Assembly: GCA_016707605.1 (NCBI GenBank)
Contig: JADJHJ010000009.1
Location: 124,001-188,000 of the forward strand
Reading direction: 5' to 3'
Source of the DNA: Candidatus Promineofilum glycogenicum
Lineage (GTDB): Bacteria; Chloroflexota; Anaerolineae; Promineifilales; Promineifilaceae
DNA: 64,000 bases
Below, piece after piece: positions 35,730 to 45,219 of this stretch (positions within the stretch are counted from its first letter, which is position 1; each line of letters begins with the position of its first letter). Below the pieces are notes generated by a model, which saw only the letters and a list, made by a program, of their open reading frames with translations, was not told where the DNA came from and made no database searches. The translations under genes were made by a program, and so were the position numbers.

Positions 35730-36944
35730 TCAGCAAGCAGGCCACAAGATAGAAACGAGAGACGTATCGGCGGCGTCGGCCGGGCAATGCTCATAGGCGA
35801 CGCGGCGGCCGGTCGCCGGCCCCAAATAGCTGAGCATCAGGTAGAGGGGGGAGAAACCACAGATGCGGTTGCGGTCATCCACGGCGGCGATGCGGCGGTA
35901 GAAGCCGGGCGCGTCGCCGGCCGTGACGGCGGTCATGAGCGCCTCGTCCTCGCCACGCAGCCGCGACCGTCGCCCGGCGTCCATGCCGAACGCATCGCCA
36001 AACGCCGGGCCGACGTGGGCCAGATCGACCGAGCCGACGGCCAGCACGCGCCGCCCGGCCGTCTCGCGCCGCAGCGTGTCCAGGAAGCGGTTGAAGCGCT
36101 CCTCCTGGGCCGGGTGGCTGCCGGAGGTGACGAAGTGGTGGAAAGAGCCGACCAGAATAGGAACCATCGGGCAGGGGGCGACGCCGGCGGTGTGGAAGAC
36201 GTGGTGGAGCCAGACGGCCGACAGCTCCACCGAGTGCTCCTGGCGGTGGTTCAACTCTTCGGCGTAGGCCGCCTCCGGCCCCAACGCCGCGGCCAGGCGG
36301 TCGATGAGCACTCCATCGGTCGGCAGCACGCCGTAGGGGGTGGCATAGGGCAGCGGGGTCAGGGTGACACTGCCGGCGCTGCCGTTGTGGTCGGTGCCGA
36401 AGATGAGCACCAGGTCGGCGGCCAGCACAGCCGGCGCGGCCCGCCGCCAGACGCGGGCGTAGACCGGCCCGCCGCGCTGATAGTCGATGTGGGGCGAGAC
36501 GACGCCGCGCCCCTGCCAAGCGGCCGCATCGGCCGTGTCGCCGTCGCCGTAGCCGCGAAACAGCTCGTCCAGCGCCGCGGGCGAGGCCGGATAGCTCAGG
36601 TCGGCCAGCGCCGGCGGCCGATGGGGCTGGGCGCGGTAGCCGGCCACGAGCGCCTGCCGCCGCGCCTCGGAGCGGTCATTGGCCAGCAGGTAGGCGGCGT
36701 CCAGTTGGGCCAGCGCCTCGGTGACGATGTCAAAGGGAACCGTTGTGTCCAGATGCTCGCTCAGGGCGGCCTGAATCTGGCGCGTGTCGCGCGTGCCGTC
36801 ACAGAAGAGCAGCAGTTGAGCCAGCGCGTCGGGAAAGATCAGTTGGCGTTCGCCCAGTTGCCACGGGTCGCGCAGCAGCCACATCGGTTCGCCCTGGTGG
36901 TAGATGCGCTGGAAATCGAGCAGCCGCAAGCGGGGGTTGGTCAT
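35730..36944 (-). CDS. MEMO-family (AmmeMemoRadiSam system protein B) protein
   Basis: 404 residues from ATG 36944 (MTNPRLRLLDFQRIYHQGEP). N-terminal ~100 residues look like a PqqD-like domain; the MEMO domain fills ~130-400 with metal-site-like motifs VVSPHIDYQRGG, FGTDHNGSAG, EHSVELSAVWLHHVF and GSVDLAHVGPAFGD. MEMO proteins resemble non-haem iron dioxygenases; in bacteria they usually accompany an AMMECR1 and a radical-SAM gene, which are not here. The function remains unknown. An alternative ATG is at 36974. Confidence 0.85.
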   Translation of the reverse strand: MTNPRLRLLDFQRIYHQGEPMWLLRDPWQLGERQLIFPDALAQLLLFCDGTRDTRQIQAALSEHLDTTVPFDIVTEALAQLDAAYLLANDRSEARRQALVAGYRAQPHRPPALADLSYPASPAALDELFRGYGDGDTADAAAWQGRGVVSPHIDYQRGGPVYARVWRRAAPAVLAADLVLIFGTDHNGSAGSVTLTPLPYATPYGVLPTDGVLIDRLAAALGPEAAYAEELNHRQEHSVELSAVWLHHVFHTAGVAPCPMVPILVGSFHHFVTSGSHPAQEERFNRFLDTLRRETAGRRVLAVGSVDLAHVGPAFGDAFGMDAGRRSRLRGEDEALMTAVTAGDAPGFYRRIAAVDDRNRICGFSPLYLMLSYLGPATGRRVAYEHCPADAADTSLVSILWPAC

Positions 36945-36977
36945 AGGCGGTGGTCGGCGCAGCGCCGGCGGCATCGG

Positions 36978-37678
36978 TCAGGGACAGACCGGATTGAAGT
37001 TGAACGGGCCAAGGACGAATTCAAAGAATGGTCGCGCCACACCACAATAGAGAATGCTCCCCTGATCGTAGGCGTCGAGGATCAGGAACGTTCCGGCGCA
37101 GACCAGCAACAGGGCCACCAGCAGGCCGCAGCCGATGAGTAGGCCGCGCCCGCGCCGCGGTGGGGCGGCATAGAGGGGCGGGGGATAACGGCCGGGGCCA
37201 CCGGCGGCGGGGCATAGGCCGGCGCGGGCATGGGCGCGGCGGCCGGTGGCTGGGCATAGGCCGGGCCGGGCGGTGACGGCGCATAGGGTGCGGCCTGTGG
37301 CGGGGCGGCCAGCATCTCCGTCGGCCGCTCCGAGATGGTGACCGGCGGCTCGGCCGCGGCCGGGGCGGCGGCCCGCGACGAGACGAAGCGCAGGCGCACC
37401 GTGTCGCCCAGGTCGATGGTGTCGCCGTCTTGCAGCAGCGTCAGATGACTGATGCGCTGGCCGTTGACGAAGGTGCCGTTGGTGCTGCCGATGTCCTCGA
37501 CGGCGTAGCCGTCGGCCCGGCGCAGGACGCGGACGTGGCGGCGCGACACTTCCGGGTCGGCCAGCACCAGCTCGTTGCCGGCGCTGCGGCCGATGGTCAT
37601 CTGTTCCTGTTGCAGGGCATAGCGCAGGCTGGGCACCGGCCCGCGTTCGACGACGAGAAGGGCTTCAGATTCGTTCAT
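36978..37678 (-). CDS. FHA-domain membrane protein, one base missing
   Basis: N-terminal FHA domain (~20-95: MTIGRSAGNELVLADPEVSR, then GSTNGTFVNGQRI) binding phosphothreonine; Pro/Ala-rich linker (~100-175). The plain frame ends at 37082 with a nonsensical tail, but a one-base shift near 37185 continues RYPPPLYAAPPRRGRGLLIG, a membrane segment (LLVALLLVCAGTFLIL) and ends FNFNPVCP at 36978, giving 233 residues. 701 bases (3n+2) fits one missing base. Probably a signalling partner for a Ser/Thr kinase elsewhere. Confidence 0.8.
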
Positions 37679-37732
37679 GGCGCTTCAACTATAGCCCGGT
37701 TGCGGGCCGGTGACGAATGCCTGACATGCCGC

Positions 37733-38500
37733 CTACCCAGCGCCGGCGGCCGTCCTGGCCCGGCGCGCGTCGCTGACAATCGCCTCGCGAATGAGGCGGC
37801 GGGTCGCTTCGTCCTCGGCCGAAAGGTAGACTGTCACCCGTTTGGGCGGCGGCCCCTCTTGCGGGCCGGCCTCGTAGACCTGGCCGAAGCGCGTGTACTC
37901 CGGCCCCCAGCGCGCCAGGAAGCTGACAGCCAACGTCTCTGTGGGGTGCTGGCCGAATAGCAGCAGCCCCTCGCGCAACTCCTGAAGACTGTGGGCGTCG
38001 AAGAACTGATAGAGATACTTGCCCGGCTCCTCTTCGGCCATGATGACGTGATCGCCCAGTGGCACGCGCCAGTAGTGGGCCGGGCGCAGCAGCAGACGGT
38101 TCTCGCGCCCGCTGACGCTGAACAGCCCCGTGGCACGCACGGCCAGGCGTTGGTTGGGGGGCAGTGCCGCGGCCGTCGGCTCCGGCGGCGGGCCGGAGGC
38201 CATGGGCACAAAGCGGTTGTAGTTGTCGCGCCCGGCCCGCCACAGGGAGTAGTTGCTCCAGACGATGAACAGGAGCAGGGCGATCATCAGCGGCGGCGGC
38301 CAATCCATGACCCAGCCGGCAAGCAGGACGATGATGGGCAGCCAGCGCAGCCACGTCGCCAGGCGGATGCCCAGCAGCGACCGCCGGTTCAGGGCGTAGG
38401 CCAGCGCGTACATGCGGCTGAGGTAGGCGTAGTAGAGCCGGTGAACGGGCGAGAGAGCTTCCATCGCGCGTATTGTAGGCGATTGCGCGGCGGCTGTCAT
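37733..38500 (-). CDS. Membrane protein of unknown function
   Basis: 255 residues, two hydrophobic segments (~52-68, ~72-88) then a large cytoplasmic part (VPLGDHVIMAEEEPGKYLYQ, ARWGPEYTRFGQVYEAG, KRVTVYLSAEDEATRRLI). The start at 38500 overlaps the methyltransferase stop (ATGA), so the two are co-translated; an internal ATG at 38464 is possible. No family recognised. Confidence 0.7.
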   Translation of the reverse strand: MTAAAQSPTIRAMEALSPVHRLYYAYLSRMYALAYALNRRSLLGIRLATWLRWLPIIVLLAGWVMDWPPPLMIALLLFIVWSNYSLWRAGRDNYNRFVPMASGPPPEPTAAALPPNQRLAVRATGLFSVSGRENRLLLRPAHYWRVPLGDHVIMAEEEPGKYLYQFFDAHSLQELREGLLLFGQHPTETLAVSFLARWGPEYTRFGQVYEAGPQEGPPPKRVTVYLSAEDEATRRLIREAIVSDARRARTAAGAG

Positions 38501-39237
38501 CGGCCGTCGCGCTCGTCGCCGGCCGGAGGCCGGCGGGCGACGCCCACCAGGTGAATACGCCGCCCGGCCGGCAGCCGATCCTCCACGGCGACCGCGGCGC
38601 GATAGATCGGCCGGGCAAAGGCCAGATAGGTCGGGTCAGCTACGAAGTCGAGCGACTCCAGGGCCAGCCCGGCCGCGGCGCACAGCGCGCCCAAATCGGC
38701 GGCCGTGTTGGCGCGGTAGACGGTGGGGAAGGTGTCGGCCGCGGCGCGGCCATAGAGCCGGTCGACCAGGCGTCCCTGCGCCTGGCCCAGCCGTCCGGCC
38801 AGCCGGTTGGCCCAGGCCAGCGGGTGACGGGCGTTGGGCGTGATGAAGACGAACGCGCCGCCCGGCCGCAGCACGCGGGCGATCTCGGCCAACGTGGCCG
38901 CCGGCTGGGGCAGATGCTCCAGCAGCCAACTGGCGACCACCACGTCGAACGCGCCGGCGACGAAGGGCAGGCCATTGCCGGCTACGGCGCGAGGCAGGCC
39001 GGGCAGTCGATGTTGGCGTAGGGAGTCGAAGTCGGGGTCGATGCCAACGATCTGCGCCGTCGGGTGGGCCAACTGCTCCACCAGGCCGCCCCGGCCGCAG
39101 CCCAGGTCGAGCAGGCGCGCCGCCGGGTCGAGCGCCGCCCGCACCCGCGCGGCGAACAGTTCCGTGGCCGGCCGCCAGCCGGGGTGGGTGGCGGCGTACT
39201 CGGCGCGCCAGGCGTTTTGGCGTTCCAGGGACAGCAT
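38497..39237 (-). CDS. Class I SAM-dependent methyltransferase
   Basis: 246 residues from ATG 39237 (MLSLERQNAWRAEYAATHPG). SAM site LLDLGCGRGGLVEQLA near residue 40, acidic loop VGIDPDFDSLR, and motif AFDVVVASWLLEHLPQPAAT near 105, as in UbiE/ARATH methyltransferases. A TACAAT box six bases upstream suggests a leaderless start; longer starts up to 39372 would read through a repeat. Substrate unknown. Confidence 0.85.
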   Translation of the reverse strand: MLSLERQNAWRAEYAATHPGWRPATELFAARVRAALDPAARLLDLGCGRGGLVEQLAHPTAQIVGIDPDFDSLRQHRLPGLPRAVAGNGLPFVAGAFDVVVASWLLEHLPQPAATLAEIARVLRPGGAFVFITPNARHPLAWANRLAGRLGQAQGRLVDRLYGRAAADTFPTVYRANTAADLGALCAAAGLALESLDFVADPTYLAFARPIYRAAVAVEDRLPAGRRIHLVGVARRPPAGDERDGR

Positions 39238-39243
39238 GGGGCT

Positions 39244-39249
39244 ATTGTA
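39244..39249 (-). promoter_or_regulatory. -10 box of the methyltransferase gene, probably leaderless
   Basis: Minus strand TACAAT six bases before the ATG at 39237. Confidence 0.4.
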
Positions 39250-39262
39250 TCCTTTCATGTTG

Positions 39263-39325
39263 GAGCGCGGGATGGTATTCCGCCAGGTATCCCGCGGCGG
39301 GTTGCCAACCCGCGCTACAAGCTCG
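39263..39325. repeat. GCGGGATGGTATCCCGCC-type palindrome
   Basis: GCGCGGGATGGTATTCCGCC, then ATCCCGCGGCGGGTTGCCAA CCCGCG. Related copy at 47813-47876. It lies between divergent methyltransferase and lipoprotein genes. Confidence 0.7.
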
Positions 39326-39380
39326 GCTGAGAATCGGCTGATAACCTTGAGGAACGGATTTAAGCGCGACAATTAAGGGG

Positions 39381-39386
39381 TAGAAT
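39381..39386 (+). promoter_or_regulatory. -10 box of the metallopeptidase-like gene, probably leaderless
   Basis: TAGAAT eight bases before ATG 39395; no clear -35. Confidence 0.4.
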
Positions 39387-39394
39387 CACCCGCC

Positions 39395-41443
39395 ATGCGT
39401 GTATTCGGCCTGATCCTCCTTCTAGCCCTATCTCTAACGGCCTGTGATGCCCAGCCCGCGGCCCAGGTGGCGTCGCCTGGCCCAACGGCGACCTCATCGG
39501 TCGTTATCCTGGCCTCGCCTGTCCCCACTTCTACGCACGTCGCCACAGCGACAACTGCGCCCACAACGGCGGCGGCCACAGCCGAGAGCGTCGGCTCGAC
39601 CGCCACTCCGCCGCCATCTCCCACGCCCTCGCTCGATGAGGCCCGCGCCGTCGCCGCCCGCCAGTTGGCCAACGACGCGCCGCCGCCGGCCGACGCCTTC
39701 CGGCTGGCCGTGGCCTACCTGGGACTGGAGCCGACGGCGGCCACGCCCGCCCCACCCGACGCCCCGGCAGTGGGCGACGTGGCCACCTTCAACATTCGCA
39801 ACGTGGACGACATCACCGTCGGGCAGATTTCGGCCCGGCTGCTGAGCGTGGGCGAGACGGCCTACTACTGGTTCGACCAGGCGGCCGACGTGCCTCAGCC
39901 CGACCCGGACGAACTGGCCGAGGTGGCCGCCGCCTTCGACGACATCTACGCCGCGCTCTACGCCTCCTTTGGCGTGGCCCAGCCGCCGGGCGGGCGCGCC
40001 CATATCGTCCACGCTTCACCGTCGGCGGTGTGCGTGAACCCCGACAACTGCTCGCTGGCCGGCTACTTCAACAGCGTTGACCTGCTGCCGCGCACGGTCA
40101 ACCCACAGTCGAACGAGCGGGCGATGTTTGTCATGAACGCCCAGCAGTACGGCACCGGCCGCTACCTCGACGTGCTGGCCCACGAACTGCGCCACATGCT
40201 CGGCGCGAGCTACGACACCGGCGATGAGGACTGGTTCATCGAGGGCGCGGCCACGCTGGCCCAGGACCTGACCGGCTTCAGCGAAAGCCCACAGGAGCGC
40301 GGCAGCCTCTTCCTGCAAAACCCCGACCAGCAGCTCAATAGCTGGAGCGACGAGGACACCATCCCCCACTATGGCCAGGGGTATCTGGTCAATCGCTTCT
40401 TCTACGACCGGTTGGGGCCGGAGGTCTATCGCGCCTACGCTACCAGTCCGGTGGCCGGGCTATCCGCGCTCGATGCCGTGGCCGCGGCGCAGGGGCTTGA
40501 CCTGACGGGCGACGGGTTGTGGCTCGATTGGCTGGTCAGCATGGCCGTCCACGACAACCCCGACGCGCCGGAGCGCTACCGCTGGGACGGCCCGGAGTTG
40601 GAGCCGGTGGCGGCCACGGAAGTCCGCAACATCCCGGCCACGTTCGAGACGACAGTCGCCCAATACGCCGCAGACTACTACGAGTTGCCCTCCAGCGGCT
40701 CCTTCCAGATCGACTTTGCCGGCGCGCCGACCGTGTCACTGTTGGGCGCGGCGGCGCCATCGGGCGAACACGTCTGGGTGGCCCAGCGGGCCAACGACAG
40801 CAACCCGCGCCTGACCCGCGCCGTGGACTTGCGCGACGTCGACGCGGCCACGCTGACCTACCGCGTCTTCGCCGACATCGAGCGCGGTTACGACTTTGCC
40901 TACGTATCCGTCTCCACCGACGGCGGGCAGGTGTGGCAGCCGCTGGTGGCCGAGCACATGCAGGGGCTTGACCCGGCCGACGACCCATCCGACAGCGCCC
41001 TGGCCGAGCGCTTCTACAGCGGCCGGACGCGGGCCTGGGTGGACGAGTCCATCGACCTGACGCCCTTCGCCGGGCAGGAGATTCTGCTGCGCTTCGAGTA
41101 TGTTACTGACCTCATCCTGAGCTACGCCGGGCTGGCGCTGGATGACATCGCCATTGAGGCGATCGGCTTTCGCGACGACGCTGAGACGCTCGACGGCGGC
41201 TGGGCGGCCGAGGGGTTCGCGCGGGCCACGGCCGCGTTGCCGCAGCAGTGGCATCTGCAACTGGTGACGTTTGATGACGATGAGCAACCGACGGTGGAGA
41301 GGATTCCCGTTGGCGCGGATGGGCGGGTGACGTTCACCTTCGAGGCGGTCGCCGGCGGCCGACGGCCAATGCTCATCATCGCCGCCACCGCGCCGGACAC
41401 GCTGGAGGCGGCGACCTACTCGCTACTCATTACCAACCGCTAG
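39395..41443 (+). CDS. Lipoprotein with zinc-metallopeptidase motif
   Basis: 682 residues: lipoprotein signal (LILLLALSLTACDA), Thr/Pro-rich spacer (~20-75), then a catalytic region with HELRHMLGASYDTGDEDWFI near 265, an HExxH zinc motif with downstream Asp/Glu as in gluzincin-like peptidases, and EGAATLAQDLTGF. C-terminal half (~440-680) has a MAM/CBM-like segment (DLILSYAGLALDDIAIEAIG). Likely surface-anchored. Similar to immune-inhibitor-A-like architecture but not a confirmed M6 member. Confidence 0.8.
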   Translation: MRVFGLILLLALSLTACDAQPAAQVASPGPTATSSVVILASPVPTSTHVATATTAPTTAAATAESVGSTATPPPSPTPSLDEARAVAARQLANDAPPPADAFRLAVAYLGLEPTAATPAPPDAPAVGDVATFNIRNVDDITVGQISARLLSVGETAYYWFDQAADVPQPDPDELAEVAAAFDDIYAALYASFGVAQPPGGRAHIVHASPSAVCVNPDNCSLAGYFNSVDLLPRTVNPQSNERAMFVMNAQQYGTGRYLDVLAHELRHMLGASYDTGDEDWFIEGAATLAQDLTGFSESPQERGSLFLQNPDQQLNSWSDEDTIPHYGQGYLVNRFFYDRLGPEVYRAYATSPVAGLSALDAVAAAQGLDLTGDGLWLDWLVSMAVHDNPDAPERYRWDGPELEPVAATEVRNIPATFETTVAQYAADYYELPSSGSFQIDFAGAPTVSLLGAAAPSGEHVWVAQRANDSNPRLTRAVDLRDVDAATLTYRVFADIERGYDFAYVSVSTDGGQVWQPLVAEHMQGLDPADDPSDSALAERFYSGRTRAWVDESIDLTPFAGQEILLRFEYVTDLILSYAGLALDDIAIEAIGFRDDAETLDGGWAAEGFARATAALPQQWHLQLVTFDDDEQPTVERIPVGADGRVTFTFEAVAGGRRPMLIIAATAPDTLEAATYSLLITNR

Positions 41444-41558
41444 TCTGTCCCCTCTCCCCTTGGGAGGGGTGAGAAGGGTCTTCCCTAGGGGGGGGGGAGG
41501 GGGGGAGGGTCTCGCCACCCCGCCCTCCGCCTCCCAGAGGGAGGGGATTAGGCAGAGG

Positions 41559-41654
41559 CGGGAGTGGATGGGAGTCGAACCCACCGCCGCTCGCTGTGCG
41601 CGACCGGCCAACGGTTTTGAAGACCGCAGCATCCACCGGGACACAACCACTCCC
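41559..41654 (-). tRNA. selC: tRNA-Sec (anticodon TCA)
   Basis: 96 nt. Acceptor stem of 8 bp GGGAGTGG/CCACTCCC with discriminator G, D-arm CCCGGTGG, anticodon stem GCGGT/ACCGT with loop CTTCAAA (TCA reads UGA), very long variable arm (about 41577-41608), T-loop TTCGACT. Layout matches bacterial selC. CCA is not encoded. Confidence 0.92.
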
Positions 41655-41724
41655 ACATTCAATTGTGGCTGTGGGCGGGGTGGTTGTCAATGATGCGGAC
41701 TGGCTGAGCGCGTTGCTCATTTAC

Positions 41725-41753
41725 TTGACAGCCCGCCGCCAATTCGCTAGAAT
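41725..41753 (+). promoter_or_regulatory. Promoter of the Phe-Gly-Cys tRNA cluster
   Basis: TTGACA (41725-41730), 17 bp, TAGAAT (41748-41753). Confidence 0.75.
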
Positions 41754-41787
41754 CCAATTACCATTAACAGCACAGGCAATCCCACTG

Positions 41788-41860
41788 GCCGGGATAGCTC
41801 AGTTGGTAGAGCACTTCACTGAAAATGAAGGTGTCCCCAGTTCGAGTCTGGGTCCTGGCA
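41788..41860 (+). tRNA. tRNA-Phe (anticodon GAA)
   Basis: 73 nt; acceptor GCCGGGA/TCCTGGC, anticodon stem CTTCA/TGAAG, loop CTGAAAA, discriminator A. Confidence 0.95.
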
Positions 41861-41888
41861 TGGCTCCGGTCAGTATGATCGAGTAAAC

Positions 41889-41960
<72 letters not shown>

Positions 41961-42000
41961 CAGGCGAAACGGCAGGCCGCAGGGCCTGCCGTCTTGTTAG

Positions 42001-42071
<71 letters not shown>

Positions 42072-42084
42072 CTGAGAGAAACGA

Positions 42085-42110
42085 AGCCCCTGAGCAACAG
42101 GGGCTTTTTC
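42085..42110 (+). terminator. Terminator of the tRNA cluster
   Basis: AGCCCCTG-AGCAA-CAGGGGCT followed by TTTT. Confidence 0.88.
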
Positions 42111-42250
42111 TTAGGTGTCCAGGTGCTCACCTGTGTCTCGCTGACACAGGTGAAGACACCTGTGCCACATTCCCATATCGCCTGCACGCTCATTTCTGAT
42201 AGAATCTCCGCGGTTCACCCCAATTCCCATGCGAGGCTGAAGTAATCACC

Positions 42251-43978
42251 ATGTCACTATCCCCGATCCCCAACCTGCCCTTCGCCATCGACACGACGCG
42301 CTGGGAAGAGTTCCAGGCCCGTTATGACCGCCTGTCGGCCGCGCCGCTGGACGAGGCCACGCTGCCCGACTGGCTGGGCGAATGGTCGCAACTGAACAAG
42401 CTCGTTGAAGAGACGGGTGCTATCGCCCACATCGAGAAGACGCTGGACACGGCCGACGAGACGGCCGAACAAGCCTTTCTGAACTTCATCGAGAAGATGG
42501 AGCCGGGCTTCCGCCACGCCGACCAGGCGCTCAAGCAGCGGCTGCTGGCCCAGGCGGCCGACGACGACGCTCTGGGCGAGGGCCTGCGCGTGCCGCTGCG
42601 GGCCATGCGCAATCAGGCCGACCTCTTCCGCGAGGCCAACGTGCCCCTCATGACCGAACTGGCCAAGCTGGGCAGCGAGTATGACAAGCTCACCGGCGGC
42701 ATGAAGGCCGACTGGCAAGGCGAAGAGCGCAACCTGAACCAACTCCGCGCCCTGCTGCGCGAGCGCGACCGCGACGTGCGCGAGCGGGCCTGGCGGCAGA
42801 TGATGGCCCTATGGGCCGAGAAGCGCGCCGAACTCAACGACGTTTACGGCCAGATGTTGGCCCTGCGCCGGCAGGTGGCGGCCAACGCCGGGCTGCCCAA
42901 CTACCGCGACTTCACCTTCCGCGCCTACAACCGCTTCGACTACACGCCCGACGACTGCTTCCGTTTCCACGACGCCATCGAGGCCGCCGTCGTGCCCGCC
43001 GCGCAGCGCGTCTATGAGCGGCGGCGCGCCCAACTGGGGCTGGAGCGGCTGCAGCCGTGGGACCTGGACGTAGACCCCAACGACGCCCCGCCGCTGACGC
43101 CCTACAACGGGCAAGACGAACTCATTCAGGGCAGCCTCAACATCTTCGAGCGCGTCGATCCCGGCCTGGCGCGGCAGTTCGCCACCATGGCCGAGGAGAA
43201 CCTGCTCGATCTGGACACCCGCGCCGGCAAGGCGCTGGGCGGCTATTGCAGCAGCCTCGTCTGGCGGCAGCGGCCGTTCATCTTCATGAACGGCGTCGGC
43301 AGCCACGACGACGTGCAGACGATGCTCCACGAGGCCGGCCACGCCTTCCACGCCTTCGAAGCCTTCGCGCTGCCCACCATCTGGCAGCAGGAAGTGCCGA
43401 TGGAGTTCTGCGAGGTGGCGTCGATGGGCATGGAGTTGTTGTCGGCCCCCTATCTGACGAAGGACGGCGGCGGCTTCTATACACCAGGCGAGGCGGCGCG
43501 GGCGCGTAGCGAGCACCTGAGCGGCATCCTGACCTTCCTGCCCTATATGGCTGTCGTCGACGCCTTCCAGCACTGGGTCTACACCCATCCCGAGGCCGCC
43601 GCCGACCCGACTGCCTGCGACGAGGCCTGGGATGGACTGTGGGGCCGCTTCATGCCCGGCGTGGATTGGACGGGCTTCGAGGCCGAGCGGATGACCGGCT
43701 GGCATCGCAAGCTCCACATCTTCCACGTCCCGTTCTACTACATCGAGTACGGCATGGCCCAGGTGGGCGCGCTTCAGGTCTGGCGCAATGCGCTGCGCGA
43801 CCAGCGCGGGGCGGTGGCCACCTATCGCTCGGCGCTGAAGCTGGGCGGAACCCGTCCGCTGCCCGGTCTCTACCAGGCCGCCGGGGCCGAATTTCGCTTC
43901 GATGAGCCGATGCTGCGCGATCTGGTGGCGCTGATCGAAGACACGCTCGACCAACTGGAGCAGACGGCTGGACACTGA
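42251..43978 (+). CDS. M3-family oligoendopeptidase (PepF-like)
   Basis: 575 residues, cytoplasmic zinc peptidase for short peptides. Zinc motif HEAGHAFHAFEA near residue 360 with the downstream glutamate in EFCEVASMGMELL near 395. Helical N-terminal region (~1-200) covers the active cleft. Length fits the family. ATG 42251 is preceded by GAGGCTGAAG-like sites. The next gene starts one base after the stop. Confidence 0.93.
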   Translation: MSLSPIPNLPFAIDTTRWEEFQARYDRLSAAPLDEATLPDWLGEWSQLNKLVEETGAIAHIEKTLDTADETAEQAFLNFIEKMEPGFRHADQALKQRLLAQAADDDALGEGLRVPLRAMRNQADLFREANVPLMTELAKLGSEYDKLTGGMKADWQGEERNLNQLRALLRERDRDVRERAWRQMMALWAEKRAELNDVYGQMLALRRQVAANAGLPNYRDFTFRAYNRFDYTPDDCFRFHDAIEAAVVPAAQRVYERRRAQLGLERLQPWDLDVDPNDAPPLTPYNGQDELIQGSLNIFERVDPGLARQFATMAEENLLDLDTRAGKALGGYCSSLVWRQRPFIFMNGVGSHDDVQTMLHEAGHAFHAFEAFALPTIWQQEVPMEFCEVASMGMELLSAPYLTKDGGGFYTPGEAARARSEHLSGILTFLPYMAVVDAFQHWVYTHPEAAADPTACDEAWDGLWGRFMPGVDWTGFEAERMTGWHRKLHIFHVPFYYIEYGMAQVGALQVWRNALRDQRGAVATYRSALKLGGTRPLPGLYQAAGAEFRFDEPMLRDLVALIEDTLDQLEQTAGH

Positions 43979-43979
43979 G

Positions 43980-44657
43980 ATGGAAGCACACAGCGGCATG
44001 GAACCCAGCGCGGCGATGCGCGAGTACCTGGCCGAGATCTACCGGCTGCAGGAGGATTCGCCCACGGTCAGCACCACCAGCCTGGCCGACCGGCTCAACG
44101 TCTCGCCGCCGGCCATCCCGCGTATGCTCAAGCGGCTACAGAGCGTCGGCTACGTGAAGCACGTGCCCTATCAGGGCGTCGAGTTGACCGAACTGGGCCG
44201 CGAAGAGGCGCTGCGCGAGATTCGCCGCCACCGCATCCTGGAGGTCTTTCTGGTCAGTGTGATGGGCTTCACCTGGGACGAGGCCCACGAGCACGCCGAT
44301 GATCTTAGCCCAGGGCTGAACAACCGGCTGACCGAGCGCATGGCCGAGATGGCCGGCCAGCCGACACGCTGCCCCCACGGCGAGCCAATTCCCGACCGCG
44401 ACGGCCGCCTGCCCGTCGTGAATGACGTCTGTGTCGTCAACCTGGGCGTCGGCCATCGCGGCAGCGTCAGCCGCGTGCGCACCCACGAGCCGGCCAAGCT
44501 GCAATACTTCGCCAGTCTGGGCCTCGTGCCCGGCGTGGCCATCGAGATCATGGGCCGCGCGCCCTTCAACGGGCCGATGCGCCTGCGCGTCGGCCGCGAA
44601 GAAGTGGTCATCGGCTATGAGTTGATGCGGTCGTGGGTGGGTGGGGGACGGGCGTGA
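43980..44657 (+). CDS. DtxR/MntR-family metal-dependent repressor
   Basis: 225 residues. Winged HTH (~8-70: YLAEIYRLQEDSPTVSTTSL, NVSPPAIPRMLKRLQSVGYV), dimerisation/metal domain (~72-140: RHRILEVFLVSVMGFTWDEA, HEHADDLSPGLNNRL, with PTRCPHGEPIP) and a C-terminal FeoA/SH3-like domain (~150-222). Senses Fe or Mn and represses uptake genes. Starts directly after the peptidase stop, so co-transcribed; no metal transporter is adjacent. Confidence 0.9.
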   Translation: MEAHSGMEPSAAMREYLAEIYRLQEDSPTVSTTSLADRLNVSPPAIPRMLKRLQSVGYVKHVPYQGVELTELGREEALREIRRHRILEVFLVSVMGFTWDEAHEHADDLSPGLNNRLTERMAEMAGQPTRCPHGEPIPDRDGRLPVVNDVCVVNLGVGHRGSVSRVRTHEPAKLQYFASLGLVPGVAIEIMGRAPFNGPMRLRVGREEVVIGYELMRSWVGGGRA

Positions 44658-44692
44658 GGGTAGGGGCGGGTCTCAGACCCGCCCCTACGTGT

Positions 44693-45124
44693 TTACCGGG
44701 TCGGCTGCGGCGCGTCGGTCAGCAATCGCCACCACGCCTGCCACGGCCGGGCTTGCAGCGCCGGGTCGGGCGTCGGCGGCGGCAGCGCGGTCGGCTCCGG
44801 CGTCGCTTCTTGCAGCAGGGGCACAATGCGCCGCTCGCCGGGCAGGATCATGCCCCCCTCGTTGCGCGCATAGGCGGCCACGTAGTCGTCGCTCTCCACG
44901 TAGTCGAGCGTGGCCTGAAGCTCCACCTGGCGCGTGGCCTCGCGCTCCACTTGCAGTTGCAGCGCTTCCTCGCCAGTGCCAACCAGGCGACCGGCCTGCG
45001 CCCGGCGGTTGAGGTCGATGGCGACGATGATCGCCCCGACCACCACCAGCAGGAAGATGACCTGCGGCAGATTGAGCAGTGGGCGGGAGCGAAACACCTT
45101 GGAGTCGAACAACCTCTTGGCCAT
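44693..45124 (-). CDS. DivIC/FtsB-like septum protein
   Basis: 143 residues from ATG 45124 (MAKRLFDSKVFRSRPLLNLP). One membrane segment (VIFLLVVVGAIIVAIDL, ~22-40), a coiled coil (~45-85) and the family end (DYVESDDYVAAYARNEGGMI, LPGERRIVPL), then a Pro/Thr tail. Such proteins link the division ring to septal wall synthesis in the membrane. A longer start at 45256 is not needed. Confidence 0.8.
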   Translation of the reverse strand: MAKRLFDSKVFRSRPLLNLPQVIFLLVVVGAIIVAIDLNRRAQAGRLVGTGEEALQLQVEREATRQVELQATLDYVESDDYVAAYARNEGGMILPGERRIVPLLQEATPEPTALPPPTPDPALQARPWQAWWRLLTDAPQPTR

Positions 45125-45219
45125 GGCCGAAATCTTAGCCGGATTGCCCCGCCAACGCAAGACCCACCCCGGCCAACGAATGTAAAAAGGGCGGTCGCCG
45201 GTGCTCCGTGGCCTACCTC

